A stretch of 64,000 nt of DNA from a marine gamma proteobacterium HTCC2143 (lineage in GTDB: Bacteria > Pseudomonadota > Gammaproteobacteria > Pseudomonadales > Dasaniaceae), in assembly GCA_000169075.1 (NCBI GenBank), contig AAVT01000009.1:1-64000 (forward strand), written 5' to 3'. Below, in pieces: positions 52,611 to 62,600 of this stretch (positions are counted from its first letter, which is position 1; every line of letters begins with the position of its first letter). The position numbers and the translations under genes are program-made. The notes under the pieces are model-generated. The model was not told the origin of the DNA. It was given only the letters and a program-made list of their open reading frames with translations, and did no database searches.

Positions 52611-53873
52611 TTATTGTGCCAAATCTGCTGTTTCTCTGAATACCCGCACAAAATTACCGCCCCAAATTTTAGCGATATCTTCTTGACTATAACCTCGCGC
52701 TATTAATGCTTTGGTGACATTTAAGGCTTCACTAGCATCTTTATAACCTGCGATACCACTACCGTGGTTGAAGTCGGTGCCGATTCCAACATGGCCAATG
52801 CCGACGCGTTGCACGATATAATCAATGTGATTAACCATATTGTCGATACTACTTGGCCCTAGCAAGTCGCTGACCGTTTTGAGAAACGTTTGTTGCACAA
52901 CGGTGTCTTCAATTTCCCAGTACAGTTCAAAGGGATAATAATAATCCTCTTCTATGCCGGCATTCTTGCGAGCGATACGGATTTGTCCATCCAGGTCGGC
53001 ATTGGTTGAATCGTATAAATAAGCTTTAAACGGAGCGATATGGATAACCCCTCCGGATTGACTAATACGGTCAATCTCTTCGTCAGACAAGTTGCGACTA
53101 ACGTTGGTTAGCTGCCGCACATTCGAGTGACTGGCAATAACCGGCGCCGTAGTTATATCAAGTACTTGCAAGGTGGCGGCCTTGGAAAGCTGCGAAACGT
53201 CTACGATGGCCCCTAATGAATTAATGCGTTTGATGGCGGCTTTGCCCAGCTCTGACAATCCACCGTGTTCCTCAACAGGTTCATGGGTTCCAAGCTCTGT
53301 CAGATAAATGGGCCGGGAAGAATCCGCAAAATCATTGTGTCCCATATGGGTCAGTGCAAAAACTCGGACACCGGCATGGTAAAAATCATCCAGCGCGGAG
53401 ACGTCTGTGCCAATAATACGAGCGTTCTGAAAACTCAGTATCAGTGCTTTTTTACCCGTATCATGGGCATTAATCAGTGCGTCAGCGCTGCGTACAATCA
53501 CTGTGTTATTAGTGGGGTCGGCGGCAATGCCGACAACGGCCGCGAGTTCTGCATCGGCCTTCGCCCTCGCTTGGGCATAACCTGCTGCATTTCTTGGACC
53601 GGGACCAACAGCAATAGCCATTACCACCGCATCGACGCCACCGGCCTGCATTTTCTCCGGTGAAACTTGCGATAGACCGTCAGCGCCGACATAGCGGTCC
53701 TCTTGGCCGGGAATCTCGATATCCGCATGGGCATCCAGCACTAATGCGCTGTTATGAATGGAACTGGCCTCAACTGTTTGGTCATTGGGCGCTGCGTGCT
53801 CATCGATCTGCGAGCAGGCAGCTGAGGCGATGAGGAATGCGGTTAATAAAGCTGACCGGTGAATAGTCGTCAT
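52611..53873 (-). CDS. Membrane dipeptidase, peptidase family M19
   Basis: A 420-residue zinc dipeptidase. The N-terminal signal with SAACSQ looks like a lipobox, so it is probably an envelope lipoprotein. Zinc-binding motifs are present: LDAHADIE (HxD), TPVIASHSNVRQ (His in the conserved SHS) and VGIGTDFNHGSG (Asp). The family hydrolyses dipeptides, including D-amino-acid and lactam-like substrates. No nearby gene explains a specific role. Confidence 0.92.
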   Translation of the reverse strand: MTTIHRSALLTAFLIASAACSQIDEHAAPNDQTVEASSIHNSALVLDAHADIEIPGQEDRYVGADGLSQVSPEKMQAGGVDAVVMAIAVGPGPRNAAGYAQARAKADAELAAVVGIAADPTNNTVIVRSADALINAHDTGKKALILSFQNARIIGTDVSALDDFYHAGVRVFALTHMGHNDFADSSRPIYLTELGTHEPVEEHGGLSELGKAAIKRINSLGAIVDVSQLSKAATLQVLDITTAPVIASHSNVRQLTNVSRNLSDEEIDRISQSGGVIHIAPFKAYLYDSTNADLDGQIRIARKNAGIEEDYYYPFELYWEIEDTVVQQTFLKTVSDLLGPSSIDNMVNHIDYIVQRVGIGHVGIGTDFNHGSGIAGYKDASEALNVTKALIARGYSQEDIAKIWGGNFVRVFRETADLAQ

Positions 53874-54321
53874 GAGAGTCTCCGTTGTTGATCAACCCTG
53901 AGCAGGGGTCGGGCTTTTCCTCAGGGTTATAAAATGTCTTGATTCGTTCCAGTGAGTCCAACGTTAAATGACTCGAAGAGTAACTACAACTAGCAAACGT
54001 TTAAATCTGATCTCAATAAAGCGGGGGCAAATAAGGAATTGCGTTACGTGCGCCAATCGCACTGGTTGTAGTGCGCGCAAAAAAATTGAACCGATGGGAG
54101 CTGAGCTGAGACGCCAATGTATGATTAGCCAATAATTAGGGCCAGCAGTTATTCGCATGCTTGACCGTTGATGACTTCATAAAGCCGCGCTGTCAACGAC
54201 AAGTCTATCTAGCGCTGTATCAGTCTGTATAATGTCTGAAAAAGTTTTTAAGCCTTTGCCCGCCAGTTACTGGCGATCAACGGATTGATACCGTTATGGT
54301 AGCGGTTTGGCAAGGAATGGT
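53874..54321. other. Divergent intergenic region
   Basis: About 450 bases between the leftward dipeptidase and the rightward aldose dehydrogenase genes. It should hold both promoters. No RNA gene or strong hairpin is visible, and a 64-residue minus-strand ORF has no recognisable features. Confidence 0.45.
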
Positions 54322-55506
54322 ATGAATTCACTATTGAGAGATAAGACTATGAGTCGTCGATCTACCGCATTGTTATCGTTGATTTTTTTATGGAACAGCT
54401 CCTTTGCCGCCGTTGCAGAGGTTAATGACGGCGAGGTTGCTGGCTCGGCCCTGCATCCATTTCAGGTGGTTGAAGTGGTTGATGGGCTTGAAATTCCTTG
54501 GTCGATGGCCTGGCTGCCCAATGGCGATATGTTGGTAACGGAGCGCCCGGGCCAGTTGAGAGTCGTCAGTAACGGGAAGCTTTCTGCTCCGGTAGAGGGA
54601 GTTCCTAAGGTTCATGCTGAGTCACAGGGAGGCCTGTTTGATGTGCTTCCCCATCCAGACTTTGCCTCCAATAGCTTGGTCTATTTGAGTTTTGCTGAGC
54701 CTCTCGCCGACAGCACCACAACAACGGTCATCAGGGGGCGTTTGCAAAACAATAAGCTGTCCGCTATTGAAGACATATTCCAGGCAAAAACCTCTGGCAG
54801 CCGCGGGCATTATGGCGGCCGTTTGGCCTTTGATAATCAGGGCTATTTGTTTATAACCGTAGGGGAGCGGCAGGCAGCAACCAAAGGCGACCTGACACAG
54901 CACCCCGCTCAAGATCGGTCGAACCATCAAGGGGTTGTTGTTCGCCTGAAAGATGATGGGCGTATTCCTGACGATAATCCTTTTGTTGGTCAGCAGAACA
55001 TGCTGCCAGAAATTTGGAGTTATGGACATCGCAATCCTCAAGGATTAGCCGTCCATCCACTCACCGATGATATATGGGTTGGCGAACATGGCCCGCAGGG
55101 TGGTGACGAACTTAATATCGTCAACCCCGGGCTGAATTATGGCTGGCCGGTGATTGGCTATGGTGTTAATTACGGACTGGGGGAACCCATCCACAAGACA
55201 CAAACACAGGAAGGCATGGAGCAACCTCTGCATTACTGGGTGCCATCCATTGCGACGTCGGGATTAATGATTTACAGCGGCGATAAATTTCCTCGGTGGG
55301 CCGGTAATATTTTCGTTGGCGGTTTGCGAGGCGAGCAGTTGGCCCGTGTTACATTGAGTGACGACGCTAAAACTGTAGTCGCAGAAGAAATACTGGTTCA
55401 GGGTTTGGGGCGCATCAGGGACGTTCGCGAAGGTCATGATGGCTATATTTACATTGCCGATGAGAGCAACGGTCGAATTGTAAGATTGCAGCCCGTTGCA
55501 AAATGA
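54322..55506 (+). CDS. PQQ-dependent aldose sugar dehydrogenase (YliI/Asd-like), periplasmic
   Basis: About 394 residues from ATG 54322, which has AAGGA upstream; ATG 54349 is an alternative that starts directly at the signal peptide. The signal peptide (LLSLIFLWNSSFAAVAE) is followed by a six-bladed beta-propeller of the soluble glucose/sorbosone dehydrogenase type: LEIPWSMAWLPNGDMLVTERPGQL, GRLAFDNQGYLFITVGER, IWSYGHRNPQGLA and WVGEHGPQGGDELN, the last holding PQQ and calcium contacts. It oxidises aldoses in the periplasm with PQQ. No PQQ biosynthesis gene is in the window. Confidence 0.92.
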   Translation: MNSLLRDKTMSRRSTALLSLIFLWNSSFAAVAEVNDGEVAGSALHPFQVVEVVDGLEIPWSMAWLPNGDMLVTERPGQLRVVSNGKLSAPVEGVPKVHAESQGGLFDVLPHPDFASNSLVYLSFAEPLADSTTTTVIRGRLQNNKLSAIEDIFQAKTSGSRGHYGGRLAFDNQGYLFITVGERQAATKGDLTQHPAQDRSNHQGVVVRLKDDGRIPDDNPFVGQQNMLPEIWSYGHRNPQGLAVHPLTDDIWVGEHGPQGGDELNIVNPGLNYGWPVIGYGVNYGLGEPIHKTQTQEGMEQPLHYWVPSIATSGLMIYSGDKFPRWAGNIFVGGLRGEQLARVTLSDDAKTVVAEEILVQGLGRIRDVREGHDGYIYIADESNGRIVRLQPVAK

Positions 55507-55554
55507 GAGCAGTAACAGGGCGAGGGTCCAATTAATCACGGGTCAGCGAAGCCA

Positions 55555-56259
55555 ATGATATTAAAAAAGGACAACATTGAACTGACCTGTCTTGAAATAG
55601 ACATAGTTGAGCAGCGGCTTGATCTGGACGGAAAGTACATACTGGAGTTGGGATGTGGGCGGGGAGATTTCACCCGACGCATTGCCGGCCAAGGTAACGA
55701 TCGTCGTCTTGTTGCTACGGAGGTGGACGAGCAACAACACACCATCAATATAATCAATAACAAGTTACCGAATGTGCGTTTTGAGTTGGCGGGCGCGCAG
55801 GCCATTCCCGCCAACGACGAGACTTTTGATCGTGTTTTGATGTTTAAGTCGCTTCATCATGTGCCCGTAGGTGTCATACAAGCAGCACTTCTAGAAATCA
55901 AGCGTGTGTTAAAGCCAGGGGGATTGCTCTATATATCGGAGCCGCTTTTTCAGGGAGATTTCAATGAAGTTTTACGGCTTTTTCATGACGAAGAACGGGT
56001 CCGCGCAGCGGCATTTAATGCGATTACTGCTACCGTGCGGGCGGGCAATTTCACGCTACAGGAACAGCTGTTTTTTAGATCATCTGTTTTCATGCCCACT
56101 TTTTCAATGTTTGAGCAATCTATTATTGATGTCACCCATACCGATCATCAGATAACCGCCGGGATGATGAAGGCAGTCAAGGTGGCCTTCGAAAAAGCCG
56201 TTGCGGTAAACGGGGGAGTTTTCACCACCGATAATCGCGTCGACCTATTGCGGAAATAA
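55555..56259 (+). CDS. Class I SAM-dependent methyltransferase
   Basis: A 234-residue methyltransferase with motif I LELGCGRGDFTR (about 31-42), acidic motif II ATEVDEQ and FDRVLMFKSLHHVPVG as the post-I region, followed by KPGGLLYISEP. It is a Methyltransf_11-type enzyme of unknown substrate. It starts 48 bases after the aldose dehydrogenase on the same strand and may be co-transcribed with it. It is not closely similar to the other methyltransferase at 51670. Confidence 0.88.
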   Translation: MILKKDNIELTCLEIDIVEQRLDLDGKYILELGCGRGDFTRRIAGQGNDRRLVATEVDEQQHTINIINNKLPNVRFELAGAQAIPANDETFDRVLMFKSLHHVPVGVIQAALLEIKRVLKPGGLLYISEPLFQGDFNEVLRLFHDEERVRAAAFNAITATVRAGNFTLQEQLFFRSSVFMPTFSMFEQSIIDVTHTDHQITAGMMKAVKVAFEKAVAVNGGVFTTDNRVDLLRK

Positions 56260-56381
56260 ACCCGACACCGCGCCGAGTGCATCGAGTCGTAAAAGTGTAC
56301 GTCCTGCAACTCTGCTGGTGCCAATCTAGACCATTAATGTCAGCGGTATGCCAATAAGGATAGTATCGCTTGTAGTGACAA

Positions 56382-57617
56382 TTACTCCGTGGCGAGAACA
56401 TCTAACCCTCTCGGGTCGAGGTCAAAACTTGCAGGTGCAACGTCGGGTACGGCGGCCGAAAATGTGGCTTGATCTTCGACTGAAACCGCGCGGCTATCTT
56501 TGAGCTGTACGGCCAAATACAAACCAAATACCGTGCATAGGGCTGCGGCTGACCAGAACAGCATCGTTGCTGACAGGTTGCTCATGAGCGGGCCAACAAT
56601 CAGCGGGGCGACAAATGACCCCAATGCATTCAGCATGAGTATGGAAGATCCTACCTCGACAAAATCACAATCACCGCAAACATCCGCTGCAGTGGCCAGC
56701 GAGATGGCATAAATGGGCATGACACTAGCGCCAAACAGAAATACCGCGATAAGGTGCCACCACGCTGCGGTACTTAACGCTACCGCTGAGGCACTCATTG
56801 CACCACCCGCACAAAGACCGATAATAACGAAGCGCCTATCGACGCGATCTGACAGCCAGCCAATGGGGTATTGTAATAAAGCGCCACCGGCTATGGCTGT
56901 GGTCATGAACCAGGTAATGTCAACCGTTGACTGGCTGTAATAACGTGAGAAAACCGCTCCCAAAGACCAAAAACTACCCACTACAACGCCGGAGAGTATC
57001 GCACCGGCGAAGGCGGAGTGAGAGCGTTGGTAAAGTGCGCTCAATCGGAATGAGGTCACTTCAACCGGCGTCGGGGCGATTTTCCGAGTGAGGCCGATTG
57101 GGATAATAGCAAGAGCAAGAAAGATCACTGTCAGTGTAAATGGCGTTGATGACTCGATAGGCCCTACGTTGATCAGCAGTTGCCCAGCCGTCATGGCCGA
57201 AAGGGTAATGCAGGTGTAGACCGACAGTATCCGGCCGCGAGAGTCGTCGGTCGATTGACTGTTAAGCCAGCTTTCTATCACGGTATAAAGCCCACAAACG
57301 GCAGCTCCAACGGAAAATCGCAGAATGATCCATAACTGCCAACCATCAAATAGGTCCAGCAGCAGGGTCATGCATATAACAACGGCGATCAACACCGAAA
57401 AACATCTGATATGGCCGACGCGTTTTATAAGTGTGGGAATATAGAGGCAGCCCACAATGAAGCCTAAATAATAGGCTGATGCACTAAGGCCAATTAGCGA
57501 ATCGGTGAGTCCATTATTAAGTGCGCGCAGCGGCGCAAGTGTAATTGCCATCCCCTGTCCAATTAGCACCAGAGCCGTGGACAACAATAGGGATGAAATG
57601 GTCGAAAGTGTTTTCAT
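56382..57617 (-). CDS. MFS transporter
   Basis: A 411-residue transporter with about 12 membrane helices. The signature GWLSDRVDRRF in the loop after helix 8 and a GLYTVIESWLNSQS segment near helix 4 resemble the YcaD/UMF-type MFS group. The substrate is unknown. It is convergent with the methyltransferase gene (122 bases apart) and has no operon partner. Confidence 0.9.
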   Translation of the reverse strand: MKTLSTISSLLLSTALVLIGQGMAITLAPLRALNNGLTDSLIGLSASAYYLGFIVGCLYIPTLIKRVGHIRCFSVLIAVVICMTLLLDLFDGWQLWIILRFSVGAAVCGLYTVIESWLNSQSTDDSRGRILSVYTCITLSAMTAGQLLINVGPIESSTPFTLTVIFLALAIIPIGLTRKIAPTPVEVTSFRLSALYQRSHSAFAGAILSGVVVGSFWSLGAVFSRYYSQSTVDITWFMTTAIAGGALLQYPIGWLSDRVDRRFVIIGLCAGGAMSASAVALSTAAWWHLIAVFLFGASVMPIYAISLATAADVCGDCDFVEVGSSILMLNALGSFVAPLIVGPLMSNLSATMLFWSAAALCTVFGLYLAVQLKDSRAVSVEDQATFSAAVPDVAPASFDLDPRGLDVLATE

Positions 57618-58117
57618 TACTTTACCGGTTCAGTGATTCGCCACTCTAGCGAGTGGATTCGATTTTGATATGAGTGGTTGCTGGCTCAGTGAGCCCCGTG
57701 TTCAATTTTTTTTCAGCACCATTAAGTCGACACATCCCCGTATAAACAGGTATTTGAGCGTCCAAATGTCAATACTAACGGGCGTTCCAACCCGACTCGG
57801 TCTGCAAAAAAGCGGGATTATGGAGAAGGTTATGTCCCGCGTAAAACAAAATATTTTTGTCGAAAAGATAACTGATTTTCTGGTTTTTCGACGAGCTGCC
57901 GTTAGCCTAAAAAGTATAAATTATGCGTGCTGGTGAGTTAGCAGTGCACTAAAAGTTGCCCAGCTACGACTGATTGGGGAAATGGATTAATGAGATGCTG
58001 TCGATTGCTCAAAAACGGTATTGTTTGGCATGAAATACAACGCTGAATTGGTTATGCTACGGGGATGAAGGATGGTGGCATAGTAAATTGGGAAACAATA
58101 AAAAAAGGAGAGAAATC
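57618..58117. other. Intergenic region before the LLM oxidoreductase
   Basis: About 500 bases. The right end holds AGGAGAG, the ribosome binding site of the next gene. An 88-residue plus-strand ORF at 57670-57936 has no ribosome binding site or motif and is not believed. The left end should hold the MFS promoter. Confidence 0.5.
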
Positions 58118-59155
58118 ATGAAATTAGGTGTTTTGGTAGGGTATTCTGGTCGGCAAATTGAATTACCCCTTGATATGATTCGAGAAGCTGAAAGCATGGG
58201 TTATGATTCAGCTTGGACGGCGGAGGCTTATGGCTCAGACGCGGTAACGCCGGCGGCGTGGATTTTAGCGAATACCACCACCATCAAAGTCGGTACGGCG
58301 ATTATGCAAATGCCCGCACGCAGTCCGGCAATGGCAGCAATGACGGCGATGACATTGGCGCAGCTGTCAGGTGATCGTTTTATTATTGGTTTGGGAGCGT
58401 CAGGTCCACAAGTTGTTGAGGGTTGGCATGGTGTTGCTTACGGTAAGCCAATCACTCGCACCCGTGAATATATTGAAATTATTCGCAAGATTATGGCTCG
58501 TCAGGGCCCAGTGACCTTTGAGGGTAAACAGTACACTTTGCCCTACAAAGGCAGTGACGGCACTGGGTTGGGCAAGCCGTTAAAAAGTATTATGTCAGCG
58601 ACTGATATTCCCATCTACACCGCATCAATTACACCCACAGGTATTCAAACGGCGGCTGAGCTTGCTGATGGCACTTTTCCAGTGTGGATGGTGCCTGAGC
58701 GCTATGATGTGTTTGCCGACAGTATTGAGGCGGGTTTTGCTAAGGCCGGCGGAGGCAAATCACTGAACGATTTTTGCATCGCGCCCTTTGTTAGTGCCGT
58801 CATGGGAGACGATGTCGAACAGTGTCGGCTGCCGGTTAAAGGCATGATGGCATTGTATATTGGCGGCATGGGTGCAAAGAGTAAAAACTTCTATACGGAC
58901 TATGCCAACGCGTTAGGTTTTGGCGAAGCTGCGGCTAAAATCCAGGACTTGTATTTAGCGGGTAAAAAAACAGAAGCCATGGCGGCAGTGCCTGATGATT
59001 TAGTGGACGCCGCGGCATTGGTCGGGCCTAAAGAGCGTATTGTTGAGCGCTTGCAAGCTTGGAAAAAAGCGGGGACGCTTGGTCACGTTGGGGCTATGTT
59101 AATAGGTACCGGTGACGTAGCAACATTAAAAGTCATCGCCGATGAAATGTTGTAG
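58118..59155 (+). CDS. LLM-class flavin/F420-dependent oxidoreductase
   Basis: About 345 residues. ATG 58118 is chosen for the AGGAGAG 6-8 bases upstream; the 10 residues that an upstream start at 58088 would add are basic and not family-like. The bacterial luciferase-like TIM barrel is visible: AESMGYDSAWTAEAYGSDAVTPAAWI, IKVGTAIMQMPARSPAMAAMTAMTL and FIIGLGASGPQVVEGWHG. These N-terminal parts match the F420-dependent LLM group common in steroid- and hydrocarbon-degrading marine bacteria. It is intact and likely monocistronic. Confidence 0.9.
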   Translation: MKLGVLVGYSGRQIELPLDMIREAESMGYDSAWTAEAYGSDAVTPAAWILANTTTIKVGTAIMQMPARSPAMAAMTAMTLAQLSGDRFIIGLGASGPQVVEGWHGVAYGKPITRTREYIEIIRKIMARQGPVTFEGKQYTLPYKGSDGTGLGKPLKSIMSATDIPIYTASITPTGIQTAAELADGTFPVWMVPERYDVFADSIEAGFAKAGGGKSLNDFCIAPFVSAVMGDDVEQCRLPVKGMMALYIGGMGAKSKNFYTDYANALGFGEAAAKIQDLYLAGKKTEAMAAVPDDLVDAAALVGPKERIVERLQAWKKAGTLGHVGAMLIGTGDVATLKVIADEML

Positions 59156-59466
59156 AGCAATGCATGGTTGTGACAGAAACAGCGTCAGGCGATCGGCTAT
59201 TGGGTAAGTGGAACTAAGCACCAGTAGATTGAGGGCAGGAATTTAACGGCAACTGTGCACCAGTCTTTGGTTGTAACGCCGTTTTGGATCGAGACATACA
59301 GCGTATCTGTAAGGTGGAGGCTGGTGCTGGAGGAATTATCGTTATCGCAAATAGAGTAGTGACAGCGTCGGGGAATGGCTCAAATAACGACTGAAGGCCG
59401 ACACCTTATTACCTATAGACGAGAGGCTAAGCACGATTGTGTTCTGATACTTTAAGTTTGGACGAT
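59156..59466. other. Intergenic region, no gene seen
   Basis: About 310 bases after the LLM gene. No terminator of classic form and no RNA gene is visible. The right end should hold the promoter of the MshQ-like gene. Confidence 0.4.
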
Positions 59467-59640
59467 ATGAAAAAGATTTTATCGCTGGGAGTTGTGATGA
59501 CAATGCGCGTCGCTTTGTGTTTATTGCCAAGTTTAAATGCATTTGCCAGTAACTCTGCCGCTAACGTATTTCCATCGGGCGCATCCACCCATGGCAGCAA
59601 TAGACTGATGCATGTCCTTATTCAAAATCAACCGATATGA
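59467..59640 (+). CDS. Small putative exported peptide upstream of the MshQ-like gene
   Basis: A 57-residue frame with a signal-peptide-like start (KKILSLGVVMTMRVALCLLPSLNAFAS, cleavage after AFA). Its stop codon overlaps the ATG of the next gene as ATGA. The overlap suggests translational coupling. No family is recognised and the frame could be a decayed gene or a leader. Confidence 0.4.
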   Translation: MKKILSLGVVMTMRVALCLLPSLNAFASNSAANVFPSGASTHGSNRLMHVLIQNQPI

Positions 59641-62600
59641 AGCCAACAAAAATGTTAACAATCAGAAATAATTCAGCCAGTAACAAAGCCGTTAAGCAGG
59701 ATGCTTTTTATAGAAAGTTAATTCGTAAACTAGTTCTATTTAAAGTGCTTGCAGTGCTCTTGTTTATGACTGTATCAAGCAACACGTATGCTCAGTGTAC
59801 CAATTTTACCCAAGCGCAAAATTGGACTTCAAGAACATGGTGTGGATCTGGTGATTGGAGTTGTAGCGGAAGAGAATATGCTATTTATGACGGGAAAGTT
59901 TGGACGCCTAATTATTCTTCAACCAATGCGCCGCTTAATAGCAGTTCGAATAGAGGTTATGGATCAACGACATATTGGGGGTATGCAGCGGAATGCGAAG
60001 TTGCGCCGCCACCACCCAATCATTACCGAATAGAGCATGATGGTCAGGGCGTCACCGGTGTTAGCGAAACCGTTATCCTGAAAGCCTGTGCCGATACAAA
60101 CTGTAGTTCGGTGTCTACTCAGACAACGAGTATTACTCTCTCTCCCAGTGTCTGGGGTGGGGGTAACAGTATCAACATTACCAACGGCTCAAATATTGTC
60201 ACGCTCAGTGCCAGCAGCGCGGGCACCATTACCTTTGGTAAAACCACAGCCTCACCCAACGTGCAGCTTAGGTGCTTTGTCGGCAACACTGAAACCTGTA
60301 ACTTTGTAGTGTCTGATGGTGGTGGTGGAAGTTGTCCCGCAGACAGCTATGGTATTTACGGTTTGGAAGAGATTGAAGTTAAGAAACCCTTCATCTTCAA
60401 CGGCGTTACGGTGCCTAAACAAACAACACCTAGCAATCGCGCTATCGACCTGAATGGCAATATTGTCACACCTTCTCCCGCTATTGCCCTGCCCACTCTG
60501 CCAGCCATTACTTTTGTCAATTCTCCCGACGCAAACGGATCGTTGTCACCGGGTAATTATGGGGAGTGGACGGTTAATGAAGGGGCCGCAGTAACCATGG
60601 CCCCGGGAATTTACAACATCGATGAAGTCGATATCAAAGATGATGCGATAATCACCATTAGCCCTGCGGGTCCGGTGATTATCAATGTTAATAAATTTGA
60701 TATGGATGATGGCAGTCGACTTAATGCAAACGCGGGAGCCTCTGCGGCTAATCTGACTGTGAATTATTATGGGATCAGCAGCAACAATGACAATAAATTT
60801 CATTTGCATAAAGATGTTCATTTCACTGGGATTATTTTTTCGAGCTACGACGACGATAAAGTAGAAGTTAAAAAAGACGTGATTTTGAAGGGGGGGATAT
60901 TTACCGCCGGCGAAGTTAAGTTGGAAGACGACGCGATCGTAACCTACAGCGCTGCAGAGCAAGCGGCCGCGGCCGTCGTTCTGGGTTGTACAACGGTGAC
61001 CTTTGATGAGCCGGAAATGATTGCCGGTAGAGTCACGCTAAAGAACACCAACACCACCGCCGAATTTAGTGAAGTTTGCTTCGATCAGCCCTTTTCTGTG
61101 ACCCCATTAGTGTTCACCATGCCGACTAATGATGAGTCTGCTCCTAACGTCATTAGAATAAAAAATGTCACGACTACCGGTTTTGAAATAGCGCAGGTGC
61201 AATCACAGGGGACTAATAGTGAGAGTGAACCCCCAACTAGTGGGAGTGTACCCGCAACCATCGATTTTGTGGCTATTGTGCCCGGTCAATACAATTTGGA
61301 GGGTGGTGCCAGAATGGATGTGGTGTCATTTAATACCAACACGTTCCAAGGCAAGCGATTCCCCGGGAATCAAAGCGGTTACGACGATGTTAATTTTTCA
61401 TCCAGCTTTTCTTCTGCGCCAGCCATTATCGCCGCCATACAAACCATGAATAATGAAAGTGGTACGCCACCGGGTGCTGCGTCTATGCCCTTTTTATCAA
61501 CCGCCATTAGGAATGTTGGCACCACGGATTTTGATTTTGCATTGGAACGAGTGGAATCCCTGAGCGGCACCCTGACAAACTCGGAGCAGGTCGGCTACAT
61601 TGCTATTGACGCGGGTAAAACGGGTCAATTAATTCCTGGCATTAATTACCAGTCTATCCTGACGCCTGATCAGATCACTCATTCGTGTAGCACCTATGCA
61701 ATTTCAATCAGTCCTGGGGGCCTGCCGTTAGTGGTTGGCTCGCAAAATCGACGCGATGGAGCTGACGGCGGTTGGCTGCAGCGTTGTAGTCTGTCGAACA
61801 CCAGCGTAGGTGTAAAAGTTGATGAAGATATAGATCAAAACCCTGAGCGGATGCATACCACCGAGCGTGCGGGGATTTTAGCGCTGTCGGGGGCGTTTAC
61901 AGATTTCACCGATAGCTGTGTGGTGTCTCCTGTCGCCGAATGGCGCTTCGATGGAGCGAGCTGGGCTGGCGGATCGGCTACCGATGTACTGGACAGCAGT
62001 GGTAATGCCCTGCATGGGGTTTCAATAAATACCCAGCCAGCTAGCGGCTTGGTCTGTAATGCGGCTAATTTCACTGGCAGCAATTATATAGAAGTGGCCA
62101 ATAATACCCTGTTGGAGGTGGGTAAAAATAATGCCGATTACACGGTGAATTTGTGGCTGAAACTCGATGCTACGCAAGCGACTGGTTGGCGAAACATCAC
62201 CCAAAAGGGTACTCAATATGAACGTACTTTTGCTGCATGGTTGATGCCGGGGGGCGATAATCGAATTCATCACCGGGCTTCAACCAGCGCTTCCTGGAAT
62301 GATGGCCACAACGGCGTTATTGCCGTCGGTTCTGACTGGACCATGGTCACTCTGGTGAAAGAGGGCAGTGTGCTAAAAACCTATCTGAATGGCACACTCG
62401 ATCAATCATCAACGCTCGGTGGTGATACGGTACATAATACGGCGCCGCTGCGGATCGGTAAAAATCCTTGGCACGACGGCATTAATGGCTTGATGGATGA
62501 GTTTATGGTGTTTGACAGTGCGCTCTCTACGGTTCAAATACAGTCGATACGCACAAATCATTTAGCGAGCAATAACTGGGATGGCAGTGAGCGCAGCTGT

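Noticed and set aside
57670..57936. 88-residue plus-strand ORF before the LLM gene
   Set aside because: No ribosome binding site, no motif and unusual composition; not supported as a gene.
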